In this document: positions 1 through 14,146 of the stretch, piece by piece
How positions within the stretch are numbered: position 1 is the first letter of the stretch
How the letters are laid out: each line of letters opens with the position of its first letter
From: Anadara kagoshimensis
Lineage: Eukaryota > Mollusca > Bivalvia > Arcoida > Arcidae
DNA: 64,000 bases
Assembly: GCA_021292105.1 (NCBI GenBank)
Contig: CM037871.1
Span: 33,372,997 to 33,436,996, forward strand
Direction of reading: 5' to 3'
Program-made: the position numbers and the translations under genes
The notes under the pieces: model-generated
What the model was told of the DNA's origin: nothing
Databases searched by the model: none
The model's input: only the letters and a program-made list of their open reading frames with translations

Positions 1-3000
1 AATTAATTGACACTCATTATATATAAACAAAGTGCTACATTTCTGAGAACCTTCTATCGGAATTTTACATGTAAAGAAGAGTCACTTTCTGTTTGGGATG
101 AACTCTTTTTGTTCCCGCCATGAAATGTTCGAGGGCATAAAGTGTTACCCTTTTCCGTCCGTCATTTCGTCCAACCATCATTGTTGTTTTCATTTTTCCC
201 TTACCAGTATTGCCATTGCTCTGATATTTGGTACCTAGGATTGTTATGCTAAGTCTTACAGACATTTCCAGTACTATTTGTGAATAGTAAACTTACGTTT
301 TTGCTGTTTTTTGATATATAGAAAAGATTATTGCGACCCTGTGAAATGTTTTGTTTTTGAGAATGTTGATACACCCTATTTTAACTGTGTTCTCGATTCT
401 TTCACATCAACGAGTTTTAAGATAATGTAATAATACACAATTGTTAGGTTCTTTAAAGTATCTTTTTATTAGTTAAAAATTTATTATTTTATTGACCACG
501 TAATTAATTGACACTGATTATATATGCACAAAGTGCTACATTTCTGAGAACCTTCCATCGGAATTTTACATGTAAAGAAGAGTCACTTTCTGTTTGGGAT
601 GAACTCTTTTTGTTCCCGCCATGAAATGTTCGAGGGCATAAAGTGTTACCCTTTTCCGTCCGTCATTTCGTCCAACCATCATTGTTGTTTTCAGTTTTCC
701 TTTACCAGTATTGCCATATTTGGTACCTAGGATTGTTATGCTAAGTCTTACAGACATTTCCAGTACTATTTATGAATGGTAAACTTACGTTTTTGCTGTT
801 AAATAACATTGAAGGTTTATCCTCAATAAATTTCCTTCTAAATAAATGTTTGATTACAAACATATGTTTTTAATACTTATTTGTAGCACAAATACAGATT
901 TTACTATGTCAAGTTTACATGTAATCTCTAAAACTAAGTGAAAGAACTTTTCGTGTATTTGTAATCAATTTATCACCTCTCAAAGTACACTATATATTTA
1001 AAATATTAACTGCAAGTTTGCATGATTTTCATTTAGTGTCATTCATAGTTTCTTTATAATGAAAATATCGAATGCAACACCGTTTGATTTTCATCTTATA
1101 TTGTGATTGTGATCTTCAGAGTTTGATTACAATATTAATATTAAATGCGATACTATGTGTTTTAAAAGCTTTGTAATAGGTTTTTAAAGGAGTTTTATTT
1201 ATAATTTCTTTGTCTCACTGTTCTTTTAGTACAATTGACAAATTGTATATTTAATTATACAAACTTTCATTAAGGAGAAGATATGTCATTCTTTAAAAGA
1301 TAATTACGCACAAGGGCCCATCATCTCAAAAGCGCCCACTCGGAAAAAAAGTATTTTTTATAACGGGACAGAAATGTGACATGAGGGCCAACCATCATAA
1401 AAGGGCCCAATATGGAAAAAATAGATCTTCATTTTGTAGAGAATGAAAAACCTTATTGCCAATAGAATGATATAGATCCTGCCTTTGTTGCCCAGAATGG
1501 GTTTGTATACTATATGTATTATAAACAAACTGTCTAAACTTTAATTCTAACATCTTTACAATGTTGCAATGCTGTCATATTTTCTGAAGGTATTGCCCTG
1601 TGATAAAAGGTGGGGACGGAGGCATCTATGTTTTTACAGACACATTCAAATTCATCTTAGTTTACGTATAATTGCTTTATTACATGTAACTTTATTACAT
1701 GTAACAAAACTCAACATTAGCAATCCATTATTGTTACGGTCAATGCAAATGAAATATTATTAAATAAAATGAAAAACAGAAAATTATGTTGTATGTAAAA
1801 AGAATTACAACAAGTAGAAGACATGGTAACAGTATATATTGCAACCCATATTCATAAAACTGTTGACGTTTTGACGCTTGACAAAATTGAAGATTGTATG
1901 AAACTGAACTTTTCATATTTAAATTTTTAAACTTTTTTGCTTTTTGAACAAGAAGTCTTAACGTCGTGAGAATTGATGCTTTCGGTACACGTGATCGATT
2001 AGTATTTAGTTAAATAACGTTAAGTAATTGACACTCATTATATATGAACAAAGTGCTACATTTCTGAAAACCTTCCATCGGAATTTTACATGTAAAGTAG
2101 AGTCACTTTCTGTTTGGGATGAACTCTTTTTGTTCCCGCCATGAAATGTTCGAGGGCATAAAGTGTTACCCTTTTCTGTCCGTTATTTCGTCCAACCATC
2201 ATTGTTGTTTTCAGTTTTCCTTTACCAGTATTGCCATTGCTCTGATATTTGGTACCTAGGATTGTTATGCTAAGTCCTACAGACATTTCAAGTACTATTT
2301 GTGAATGGTAAACTTACGTTTTTGCTGTTAAATAACATGAAGGTTTATCCTAAATAAATTTCCTTCTAAATAAATGTTTGATTACAAACATATGTTTTTA
2401 ATAATTATTTGTAGCACAAATACAGATTTTACTATGTCAAGTTTACATGTAATCTCTTAAACTAAGTGAAAGAACTTTTCGTGTATCTGTAATCAATTCA
2501 TCACCCTCCATAGTACACTATATATTAAAAATATTAACTGCAAATTTGCATGATTTTCAATTAGTGTCATTCATAGTATTTTTATAATGAAAATATCGAA
2601 TGCAACACCGTTTGATTTTCATCTTATATTGTGATTGTGATCTTCAGAGTTTGATTACAATATTAATATTAAATGCGATACTATGTGTTTTAAAAGCGTT
2701 GTAGTAGGTTTTTAAAGGAGTTTTATTTATAATTTTTTTGTCTCACTGTTATTATAGTACAATTGACAAACGACGACAGACAACGGACAAATTGTGATCA
2801 GAAAAGCTCACCTTGAGCCTTTGGCTCAGGTCAGCTAAAAAGTATTTTTTATAACGGGACAGAAATGTGACATGAGGGCCAACCATCATAAAAGCCAAAA
2901 GGGCCCAATATGGAAAAAATAGATCTTCATTTTGTAGAGAATGAAAAACCTTATTGCCAATAGAATGATATAGATCCTGCCTTTGTTGCCCAGAATGGGT

Positions 3001-4743
3001 TTGTATACTATATGTATTATAAACAAACTGTCTAAACTTTAATTCTAACATCTTTACAATGTTGCAATGCTGTCATATTTGCTGAAGGTATTGCCCTTTG
3101 ATAAAAGGTGGGGACATGGGCATCTTTGTTTTACAGACACATTCAAATTCATCTTAGTTTACGTATAATTGCTTATTACATGTAACTTTATTACATGTAA
3201 CAAAACTCAACATTAGCAATCCATTATTGTTACGGTCAATGCAAATGAAATAATATTAAATAAAATGAAAAACAGAAAATTATGTTGTATGTAAAAAAGC
3301 ATTACAACAAGTAGAAGACATGGTAACAGTATATATTGCAACCCATATTCATAAAACTGTTGACGTTGGAGAGACGCTTGGCAAAATTGAAGTTTGTATG
3401 AAACTGAACTTTTCATATTTAAACTTTTAAACTTTTTTGCTTTTTGAACAAGAAGTCTTAACGTCGTGAGAATTGATGCTTTCGGTGCACGTGATCGATT
3501 AGTATTTAGTTAAATAACGTTAATTAATTGACACTCATTATATATGAACAAAGTGCTACATTTCTGAAAACCTTCCATCGGAATTTTACATGTAAAGAAG
3601 AGTCACTTTCTGTTTGGGATGAACTCTTTTGTTCCCGCTATGAAATGTTCGAGGGTATAAAGTGTTACCCTTTTCCGTCCGTCATTTCGTCCAACCATCA
3701 TTGTTGTTTTCAGTTTTCCTTTACCAGTATTGCCATTGCTCTGATATTTGGTACATACGATTGTTATGCTAAGTCTTACAGACATTTCCAGTACTATATG
3801 TGAATGGTACACTTACGTTTTTGCTGTTAAATAACATTGAAGGTTTATCCTAAATAAATTTCCTTCTAAATAAATGTTTGATTACAAACATATGTTTTTA
3901 ATAATTATTTGTAGAACAAATACAGATTTTACTATGTCAAATTTACATGTAATCTCTTAAACTAAGTGAAAGCATTTTTACAATGTTACAATGCTTTCAT
4001 ATTTGCTGAAGGTATTGCCCTTTGATAAAAAGTGGGGACGGGGGCATCTTTGTTTTTACAGACACATTCAAATTCATCTTAGTTTACGTATAATTGCTTT
4101 ATTACATGTAACTTTATTACATGTAACAAAACTCAACATTAGCAATACATTATTGTTACGGTCAATGCAAATGAAATAATATTTAATAAAATGAAAAGCA
4201 GAAAATTATGTTGTATGTAAAAAAGTATAACAACAAGTAGAAGACACGGTAACAGTATATATTGCAACCCATATTCATAAAACTCTTGACGTTTTGACGC
4301 TTGACAAAATTGAAGATTGTATGAAACTGAACTTTTCATATTTAAACTTTTAAACTCTTTTGCTTGTTGAAATAGAAGTCTTAACGTCGTGAGAATTGAT
4401 GCATTCAGTACACGTGATTGATTGGTATTTAGTTTGAATATAGAAAAATCAATGTTTCTATATACCCAAAGTATATATTCTTAATAGTATGTAAAACAGA
4501 CAATAAATCAACAAATTGTTCATCATAGCTGCAAATGTCAGCTACCTGACATTATTAGTTTACATAATAAATTCGTTAGAGTTTTTTGATATATAGAAAA
4601 GATTATTGCGACCCTGTGAAATGCCTTGTTTTTGAGAATGTTGATAACCCAATTCTAACTGTGTTCTTGTTTCTTTCACATCAGCGAGTTTTAAGATAAT
4701 GTAATAATACACAATTGTTAGGTTCTTAAAAGTATCTTTTTAT

Positions 4744-4957
4744 TACTGTAGATCACTTTTATTTCGCGTGATAGATTTATTTTGCGTAATTCGCGTAATT
4801 CTGCGAATAACTAAGATCGCGAATTCAAGTATCACGCAAATATTTTCAAGATATTTTAAATGCAAACTGTTAACACAGAATGATTTCATGTATTTGCGAA
4901 AAAACCTCTAAAGCTTCACTAAATTTTCTACTCACGAAATTTAATTAATCTACAGTA
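4744..4957. mobile_element. MITE with TACTGTAGAT terminal inverted repeats, copy 1
   Basis: The element starts TACTGTAGAT and ends ATCTACAGTA, a perfect 10-bp terminal inverted repeat. Inside each end are cgcg-rich motifs in opposite orientation (ttatttcgcg near the left, cacgaaattt near the right). It is 214 bp and has no coding capacity. A related element lies at 52752-52961. Confidence 0.85.
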
Positions 4958-6804
4958 GTTGAAAATTTATTAATTTTATTGACCACATTAATTAATTGAC
5001 ACTCATTATATATGAACAAAGTGCTACATTTCTGAGAACCTTCCATCGGAATTTTACATGTAAAGAAGAGTCACTTTCTGTTTGGGATGAACTTTTTTGT
5101 TCCCGCCATGAAATGTTCGAGGCAGTGTTACCCTTTTCCGTCCGTCATTTCGTCCAACCATCATTGTTGTTTTCAGTTTTCCTTTACCAGTATTGCCATT
5201 GCTCTGATATTTGGTACCTAGGATTGTTATGCTAAGTCTTACAGACATTTCCAGTACTATTTATGAATGGTAAACTTACGTTTTTGCTGTTAAATAACAT
5301 TGAAGGTTTATCCTCAATAAATTTCCTTCTAAATAAATGTTTGATTACAAACATATGTTTTTAATACTTATTTGTAGCACAAATACAGATTTTACTATGT
5401 CAAGTTTACATGTAATCTCTAAAACTAAGTGAAAGAACTTTTCGTGTATTTGTAATCAATTTATCACCTCTCATAGTACACTATATATTTAAAATATTAA
5501 CTGCAAGTTTGCATGATTTTCATTTAGTGTCATTCATAGTTTCTTTATAATGAAAATATCGAATGCAACACCGTTTGATTTTCATCTTATATTGTGATTG
5601 TGATCTTCAGAGTTTGATTACAATATTAATATTAAATGCGATACTATGTGTTTTAAAAGCTTTGTAATAGGTTTTTAAAGGAGTTTTATTTATAATTTCT
5701 TTGTCTCACTGTTCTTTTAGTACAATTGACAAATTGTATATTTAATTATACAAACTTTCATTATGGAGAAGATATGTCATTCTTTAAAAGATTATTACGC
5801 ACAAGGGCCCATCATCTCAAAAGCGCCCACTCGGAAAAAAAGTATTTTTTATAACGGGACAGAAATGTGACATGAGGGCCAACCATCATAAAAGGGCCCA
5901 ATATGGAAAAAACAGATCTTCATTTTGTAGAGAATGAAAAACCTTATTGCCAATAGAATGATATAGATCCTGCCTTTGTTGCCCAGAATGGGTTTGTATA
6001 CTATATGTATTATAAACAAACTGTCTAAACTTTAATTCTAACATCTTTACAATGTTGCAATGCTGTCATATTTGCTGAAGTATTGCCCTTTGATAAAAGG
6101 TGGGGACATGGGCATCTTTGTTTTACAGACACATTCAAATTCATCTTAGTTTACGTATAATTGCTTTATTACATGTAACTTTATTACATGTAACAAAACT
6201 CAACATTAGCAATACATTATTGTTACGGTCAATGCAAATGAAATAATATTTAATAAAATGAAAAGCAGAAAATTATGTTGTATGTAAAAAAGTATAACAA
6301 CAGTAGAAGACACGGTAACAGTATATATTGCAACCCATATTCATAAAACTCTTGACGTTTTGACGCTTGACAAAATTGAAGATTGTATGAAACTGAACTT
6401 TTCATATTTAAACTTTTAAACTCTTTTGCTTGTTGAAATAGAAGTCTTAACGTCGTGAGAATTGATGCATTCAGTACACGTGATTGATTGGTATTTAGTT
6501 TGAATATAGAAAAATCAATGTTTCTATATACCCAAAGTATATATTCTTAATAGTATGTAAAACAGACAATAAATCAACAAATTGTTCATCATAGCTGCAA
6601 ATGTCAGCTACCTGACATTATTAGTTTACATAATAAATTCGTTAGAGTTTTTTGATATATAGAAAAGATATTGCGACCCTGTGAAATGCCTTGTTTTTGA
6701 GAATGTTGATAACCCTATTTTAACTGTGTTCTTGTTTCACATCAGCGAGTTTTAAGATACTGTAATAATACACAATTGTTAGGTTCTTAAAAGTATCTTT
6801 TTAT

Positions 6805-7018
6805 TACTGTAGATCACTTTTATTTCGCGTGATAGATTTATTTTGCGTAATTCGCGTAATTCTGCGAATAACTAAGATCGCGAATTCAAGTATCACGCAA
6901 ATATTTTCAAGATATTTTAAATGCAAACTGTTAACACAGAATGATTTCATGTATTTGCGAAAAAACCTCTAAAGCTTCACTAAATTTTCTACTCACGAAA
7001 TTTAATTAATCTACAGTA
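6805..7018. mobile_element. MITE with TACTGTAGAT terminal inverted repeats, copy 2
   Basis: Same 214-bp element as at 4744-4957 with the same perfect 10-bp termini. It was copied by the 2.06-kb duplication and not by a new insertion, because the flanks match too. Confidence 0.85.
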
Positions 7019-8099
7019 GTTGAAAATTTATTAATTTTATTGACCACATTAATTAATTGACACTCATTATATATGAACAAAGTGCTACATTTCTGAGAAC
7101 CTTCCATCGGAATTTTACATGTAAAGAAGAGTCACTTTCTGTTTGGGATGAACTTTTTTGTTCCCGCCATGAAATGTTCGAGAGCATGTTACCCTTTTCC
7201 GTCCGTTATTTCGTCCAACCATCATTGTTGTTTTCAGTTTTCTCTTACCAGTATTGTCATTGCTCTGATATTTGGTACATAGGATTGTTATGCTAAGTCT
7301 TACAGACATTTTCAGTACTATTTGTGAATGGTAAACTTACGTTTTTGCTGTTAAATAACATTGAAGGTTTATCCTCAATAAATTTCTTTCAAAATAATTA
7401 AATTAATAACAAACATATGTTTTTAATAATTATTTGTAACACAAATACAGATTTAACTGTGTCAAGTTTACATGTAATCTCTTAAAGTAAGTAAAACTTT
7501 ACATGTATTTGTAATGAATTCATCACCGTTCATAGTACACTATATATTTAAAATATTAACTTCAAGTTTGCATGATTTTCATTTAGTGTCATTATGATTT
7601 ATAATGAAAATATCGAATGCAACACCGTTTGATTTTCATCTTATATTGTGATTGTGATCTCCAGAGTTTGATTACAATATTAATATTAAATGCGATATTA
7701 TGTTTTTAAAAGCGTTGTAGTAGGTTTTTTAAAGAGTTTAATTTATAATTTCTTTGTCTCACTGTTCTTTTAGTACATTTTTACAAATTGTATATTTAAT
7801 TATACAAACTTTCATTATGGAGAAGATATGTCATTCTTTAAAAGATAATTACGCACAAGGGCCCATCATCTCAAAAGGGCCCACTCTGAAAAAAAGTATT
7901 TTTTATAACGGGACTGAAATGTGACATGAGGGCCAACCATCATAAAAGGGCCCGATATCGAAGCAGATCTTCATTTAGTAGAGAATGAAAAACCTTATTG
8001 CCAATAGAATGATAAAGATCCTGCCTTTGTTGCCCAGAATGGGTTTATATACTATATGCATTATAAACAAACTATCTAAACTTTAATTTCAACAGTTTA

Positions 8100-9430
8100 A
8101 CAATGTTTGAATATTTACAAAGAAATGCGAACAGTTAAATGTTTAGCGTTAACTGATAGATAATTCTGAGGTTTTATTTAGCTGGTGTTTATGAATTAGA
8201 ATTTCACTACATAATGATAAGACTTTAATGTGTTTTAAGGCAGTGGGCATGACAACGGCATTAAATCAATTCCTACTTTCAAACAACAAATAGGATGTCC
8301 CTGTTATGTGATATCAAGCTTTCATACATTAAAATGTACAACAATTCCATTTAGTTGATGTTAGATAATATTTGCTATCTTCTAGTGAAGATTGCGTAGT
8401 TCACATCCCGGCAATTCATTAATTATATGAAAATATACGAGTACTCCATGTGTTATTTCTGTCTATGAAATGCTGTTGGGGTTTATGTGCTTTATAATCC
8501 ATAAACTCATTAATTTATTGACGAATATGACATTTCGGGTATTTCACCTTTTCTTTTTCTGTCTTCCGTTTAAGTTGGTGTAGGTCATATCCCAGCAATT
8601 TACTCATGTTACATGGAGGTTTGTGTCCGTGTTGGGTATTCCAAGCTTAAGGATCCCCCATAATGTGATATCAAGCAATTACATGTATTTGTCATTTGAT
8701 TTTATTCACTAACTTTTAGCTATAAAAATATACGGGTATTTCAGGTGTTATTTCTATTTGTTAACATCTGTTTGGTTTTAGTTTAGTTTCAATCAGTCCA
8801 TGCAATCATCATTTATGGACGTATATTTCTTTATTTTTCATTTTCTAATATCGGTTTACGTTGACCGACAATTCACTCATCATTCATTGAAGTATGTGGC
8901 AATTTGGAGAATCATTTAAGTTTTGTTCTATTTGCTAACCTATGTTTTAGTTTGTGTAGGTAAAATCCTGCTTTTAAGTGTTTCATTGGGTACTTGAAAG
9001 TATACAAATAGCATTGGAAATGATGTAAGAATTTTTTTATATGGATTATAATATATATATATAACCCTATCACTGCACCGTCAATTTTTTTGTAAATCAT
9101 GCATTTTTTTTAAAAATACCTTGAAACAAATTGTATAATGCTTGATTACATGAATCAAAACTAAGCATTACCAATCCATTACTGTTACGGTACATCCAAA
9201 TAAAAATGATTAAATTATATGAAAAACATTTAATAATGTTGTATTTGAAAAGCATTAAAAAAAGTAGAAAACCTAATAACAAAATTATTGCCACCCATAA
9301 TTATCAAACCTTTGAAGTTGCACAAACGACGGACAAAATGCAAAATTAAATGAAATTAAACTTTTTATATTTAAACCTTTGTGCATGTTAGACAAGAAAC
9401 CTTTCAGTCGTGTGCATTTTTCCGTTTGGT
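8100..9430. repeat. Diverged array spacer with weak internal repeats
   Basis: No gene is seen. 9100-9430 is a strongly diverged copy of the unit segment found at 3180-3500 (shared 'ccattactgttacgg', the pattern continuing into the next unit head). 8390-8900 contains two or three weak repeats built around 'catcccggcaattcattaa' and 'atacgagtactcca'. Confidence 0.55.
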
Positions 9431-9698
9431 ACATGTGATATATAAGTGCTACATTTCTGAAAACATATTCGAGCGGAATTTTACATGTAAAGAAGAGTAA
9501 CCATCTGTTGTGGATCAACTTCTATGTCTCCGACATGAAATGTTACGTGTTACCTTTTCCATCCGTCAAACCGTCCTTCCGTTTTTCTGTCATTCCGTCA
9601 TCTTTTTTCCGTTTTTTTTCTTACCGGTTTTTCCCATTGATCTGATATTTGGTACAAAGGTTTGTTATGATATCGAATTTGACCTTTGCTGCAATGCT

Positions 9699-9699
<1 letters not shown>

Positions 9700-9740
<41 letters not shown>
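9700..9740. repeat. Poly-T run of about 41 bases
   Basis: An uninterrupted T run separates a worn unit head (9430-9690) from a unit tail (9741-10015). The open frames across it are artefacts of poly-F or poly-K. Confidence 0.95.
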
Positions 9741-9744
<4 letters not shown>

Positions 9745-10047
9745 AAGGTATTGTCCTTTGATAAAAGGTGGGGACGGGGGCATCTATGTTTTTACAGACA
9801 CATTCAAAGTTATCTTAGTTTACGTATAATTGCTTTATTACATGTAACAAAACTCAAGATTAGCAATCCATTACTGTTACGGTCAACGCAAATGATAAAT
9901 TATTAAATAAAATGAAAAACAGAAAATTATGTTGTATGTAAAAAAGTATAACAACAAGTAGAAGACATGGTAACAGTATATATTGCAACCCATATTCCTA
10001 AAACTCTTGACGTTGGAATTAACATAAGTTACATAATTAACGGTTTA

Positions 10048-11465
10048 GGTTACAAACCTAGTTCACTGGGTCATGGTTCTTGGGTTAACCTAGGTCAATG
10101 CTTTGTCGTCCATGGGTAAACCTAGTTCAGTGGGTCATAGTTCGGTTAACCTAGGTCAATGGTTTATGGTTCATGGGTCAACCTAGTTCAGTGGTTTATA
10201 GTTCATTGGAAAACCTTGTTCAGTGGTTAATGGTTCATAAGTTAGCCTTTTCAATGTTTCATGGTTCATGGGTTAACATAGTGGTTCATGGGGAAACTCA
10301 ATTCAGTGGTTTATGGTTCATAAGTAAACCTAGTGCAGTGGGTCATGGTTCTTGGGTTAACCCAGGTCAATGGTTTATGCCTTATAGTTAAACCTATTTC
10401 AGTGATTTACTGTTCATGGGTAAACCTAGTTCAGTGGTTTATGGTTGATATGTAAAGCTAGATCAATAGTTTATGGGTCATGGGTATACCTAGTTTATTA
10501 GTTCATAGTGCACGTGCAAACCTAGTTCATGGATAAAACTAGATCAGTTGTTCATCGTTAAGGGGTAAACTTAGGTCAGTGGTTTACAGTTTATGGGTTA
10601 ACCTAGTTCAGTGGTCCATGATTCATTGGTTAAGTAAGTTCAGTGCTTCATGGTTCATGGGTTAACCTTGTTGAGTGGTTCATGGTTAAATCTAGTTCAC
10701 TGGTGTATGGTTCATGGGTATACCTAGTTTATTGGTTCATAGTACATGGGTAAACCTAGTTAAGTGGTTTATAGTCCATGGGTTCCACAAGATCAGTGGT
10801 TCATGATAAATGGGTAAACTTAGTTCAGTGGTTTACAGTTTATGGGTTAACATAGTTCATTGGTTCATGGTTCTTTTGTTAAGCAAGTTCAGTGTTTCAT
10901 GGGTAAACCTAGTTCAGTGGTTTATGGTTCATGGGTAAACCTTCTTCAGTGGAACATGGTTCATGGGTAAACCTACCTCAGTGGTTTATAGTTCATGGGT
11001 AAACTTAGTTCAGTGGGTCATTGTTCATGGTTAACCTAGTTCAGTGTTTGGTGGTTCATTGGTTGACTTAGTTCAGATCTTCACAGTTTATGGTCAACAT
11101 AATTTGGTGAAGTGGTTAATGGTTCATAGGTTAACCTTTTCAATGTTTCATGGTTAATGGGTTAAATCTTGTTAAGTGGTACATGGTTCATGGTTCATGG
11201 GTAAACATTGTTAAGTGGTTTATGGTTCATAGGTAAACCAAGTTCAGTTTGTCATGGTTCTTGGGTTAACCTTAGTTCATTAGTTCACTGTTCATAGATA
11301 AACCTAGCCCGGTGGGTCATTATTCATGGGTTAAACTTGTTCAGTGGTTCATAAGTTAACTTGGTTCATTGGTTTATAGTTCATTGGTAAACCTAGTTCA
11401 GTGGTTAACAATACTCATTGGTAAACTAGTTCAAAAGTTCATTCGTTGAGCTAGATAACTTCTTT
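10048..11465. repeat. Minisatellite with a 32-bp unit
   Basis: About 44 imperfect copies of a 32-bp unit whose core is 'gggtaaacctagttcagtgg' followed by 'tttatggttcat'. The period is visible at 10933, 10965 and 10997. Copies vary by substitutions and a few small indels. No gene. It follows directly on the end of the large array. Confidence 0.92.
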
Positions 11466-13740
11466 ATGGTTCACAATTATATTCTCACCAATTAAAGCTG
11501 ACTTTGTCACATGTTACAAAAATTGATATGATGTAATTTTTTATTTCAATTTTTTTTTATATATTTCACTTGATTTATTGGTATTTTTTTTTAATTTGCT
11601 TCTTTTAAATATCTTTTATCAATTACTACACAATTTAGTTATTCCAACCCTAATATGTATATCACGTGATAGTTTCAAATTACCGGAAATATCATATAGC
11701 GTATTCAGCATGCTTCAATTGGTTGTTCCTGGTCCTTTTTTAACTCGAATAGAGCAATACTGTAAGGACAGTAACATTGATTATGTTTTGAAGTACGAGT
11801 GTTCAGATTCGATAAAACGGTTTTCCTTGATATTCAATACATTTTCGGATTATGCATTTGTAACATTTCAATTGCTAAGGATACAGCATATCTTGTGAAC
11901 ATCTCGATTTATAAGGTAAGCCTTCAAAAAATCTTTGTTATGATCTAATTTTTCGCTTCTATGAGCGCCTTTGAAGATAGATACCCTTTGTTGAGGCTGT
12001 AAGCTGCGGTTTCTTTGAACGCCTTTGAAGAAGATAAATACCCTTTGTAGAACCTCTCGGTTACCACTTATTTGTTCTGTTTCTAGGCCAATCATTCACA
12101 AGATTGCTTTCGACGGACGTAAAACGTAAGAGAGAAAAACGTTGCAAGTATGAGAAAAATAGAACTTATTTTGAGTTAAATGTATTGAATTTACAGATTA
12201 TGAGAATATAAATAAAAGATATTTTCAGTTTTGTGTTTTGCCCTTTAACTATTTTTGTGTTGATTTTGTAGTAAAGTTACGAAAAATATCTAGGCGTGGT
12301 TTGTCTGTCAAATTACAAAACATTTTTTTATAATTCACTATTTTATTGTCCCAGACAAAACATTTATTGAAACTTGAAAGTATGATGCCATATTTACATA
12401 ATTGAGAAGTACAGCACGTAATACATTTAGCTGGCGGTCAGTCTATAAATAACACTGACAAACAGTATCTAGGCGTAATCTGGTGTCAAACCACAAAACA
12501 TTTATTGAAACTCAAAAGTGTGCCACTGTGTTTACTTAATCTGGAAAGTTGAATGCGTTTTAATGGCTGCTCCAAGTTCTATATTCCTGTTTGATAGTGA
12601 TGTGGAATTTGAATTTGTTCGTAACTACTGCTTTTCTCATCAACTTGATTATATGTCTTCCATAATAGCTGGTTTTAACGCCATAATAACATTCGATATA
12701 TTGCATGCCATAGCCATTGTGCATCACTGCAGGGTACATTTTTTAACATACATTTGGCTAATTCCAGCAAATAACTGAAACAAATTTCCAGGTATGTTTA
12801 AAATCAACATTTCATGTATTTATTACAAATGGTCGTAAAAGAATTATAATGGCTAAATCCGTTTCCAGCAGCTGTGCAATTTAAGTCGCAGGTCGATTTG
12901 TGGCCTTGAAGCGGCCCTTGCTCGTTCAAGGGTTGAAAACGAGAGACCGCGAAAGAGTCATTTGGCTTAAAAAGTCCCGTGTTGACCGCAATATTTGCTC
13001 TTGGTCATGACGTATTGATAGCAAGGGTAGAAATCACGGGTTGGTCGAGTAGCAGAGTGTGTTGGCTCAATGGCGGAGTACCACATGCGTTACCGGACCG
13101 AAGCCCAACGCGCATGGACAGGTAGGGATGCAGGGCGGTAGGAAAGCCATTTTCGACGCGCGTGTTTTCTGTTTGTGAATTTTAAGCTCTCGCGACGTGC
13201 CTGTGTCATCTAAGATCATTTGTGCCTGGTACGCAGTATGGCTGGCTACAGTAACCGCCAAAGGAAAGAGAATGTAACTTATGCATTACAGGAATTATGG
13301 AGTTTATGTTTCGTACATGCTATGCAAGAGCCTGTTCCATATATCAAGATTTTTCAAACAGAACTAGGCTACTCAAAGAAAAGTTATTTCAACAAGAATA
13401 TTCAATGCAACGTCTTGTTTCAACCCTTAAAAATTTTTTGGCAGGTATATAGAAATGGTACAAAACTATATATATGTTTGACAGCAAGCATAATAGACAT
13501 TTTTTATTAACAGACACACCTTGTGAGTGATTTGACCGAATTCGGTCGATAGGAAAATGGTTATGTAGTCTTACGTTGCATCAGCAATTTTTCAGTTATT
13601 CACGACGAGAGCAAAGTATATATATATTCACTAGTTGTGCGGTGGTGCGTGCGATTGGTGTTGGTTTGGATTTTATGGTCTGTCTTGTGCTAGCGTAAAC
13701 TAAGAACAATTTAAGTTGCACACTTACATAACATTATAAT
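11466..13740. other. Gene-poor stretch with short open frames and weak repeats
   Basis: No gene can be defended here. Open plus frames at 11578-11898, 12518-12778 and 13220-13510 encode 86-106 codons that I do not recognise. 11946-12060 has two copies of a 54-bp motif (gcgcctttgaaga ... taccctttg). 12287-12430 and 12465-12560 share a diverged direct repeat starting 'tatctaggcgt'. 12880-13260 is richer in G+C and CpG than its surroundings. The frame starting at 13238 (MAGYSNRQRK) lies at its edge and could be a first exon, but no splice partner was found. Confidence 0.4.
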
Positions 13741-13821
13741 TGCTAATTACAATGACAACGGGTAAGTCTGTCGTTTTTGTCTATCCCCGAGCGCCATTCG
13801 AGGAAGCAGAAAACTGCAAAT

Positions 13822-13895
13822 TTGAACGTCCGGCTATCAAACTCACGACCTCCTGCTAGTGAAAAGGAAACTTTTACTAGACCACCAGGGCGGTC
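13822..13895 (-). repeat. tRNA-derived SINE head, reverse orientation
   Basis: Read on the minus strand, it has an A-box-like start (CCGCCCTGGTGGTCTAGTAA) and a B-box-like end (AGGTCGTGAGTTTGATAGC), as in a tRNA-derived SINE. The body is not clearly bounded. Confidence 0.6.
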
Positions 13896-14143
13896 AATGG
13901 GTTAGTTGAGATGAAAATTTATGACTTCAAACAGCTGCATACCCGCCAAATACCCGGTTTGGTTCAAGCAGATAAAAATGAATGCAAAAATCTGTATGAG
14001 ATATAATAGTTCAATGTTAGTAAAATACAATGGAGTTATGAAGTGGCAAAACTTTCATTTAGTAAGCAATTGCTTATTCTCTAATTAACTCGGATTTTTT
14101 AAATGTTTATACTGTATTTGGTAGAAAAAGGGAAAAAAAGTAA

Positions 14144-14146
<3 letters not shown>

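Larger units (their letters stand above)
4430..7340. repeat. About 2.06-kb direct duplication within the array
   Basis: 4430-5280 and about 6495-7340 are nearly identical, including a 214-bp MITE at the same relative place and the following unit head (offset 2061 bp). They differ by small indels. This is a younger duplication than the rest of the array. Confidence 0.8.
1..10015. repeat. Broken tandem array of 1.5-2 kb bivalve-type repeat units
   Basis: Unit heads ('taattaattgacactcatta' followed by 'aagtgctacatttctga') begin near 1, 502, 2025, 3524, 4987 and 7048, with a worn copy near 9430. Each head is followed by a GTCCGTC-rich stretch. Most units then carry a mid-part ('gggccaaccatcataaaagg') and a tail ('aaaggtggggacgggggcat', then 'ttacagacacattcaaattc'). 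Spacings are about 500, 1520, 1500, 1465 and 2060 bp, so the array was built by unequal duplication plus internal deletions. On the minus strand every head holds a 63-69-codon open frame, which I treat as repeat sequence and not as a gene. The head and tail motifs resemble dispersed repeats of bivalve genomes (knowledge, not searched). Confidence 0.85.

Noticed and set aside
9510..9906. Open frames with poly-Phe or poly-Lys
   Set aside because: They run through the poly-T tract and have no other protein character.
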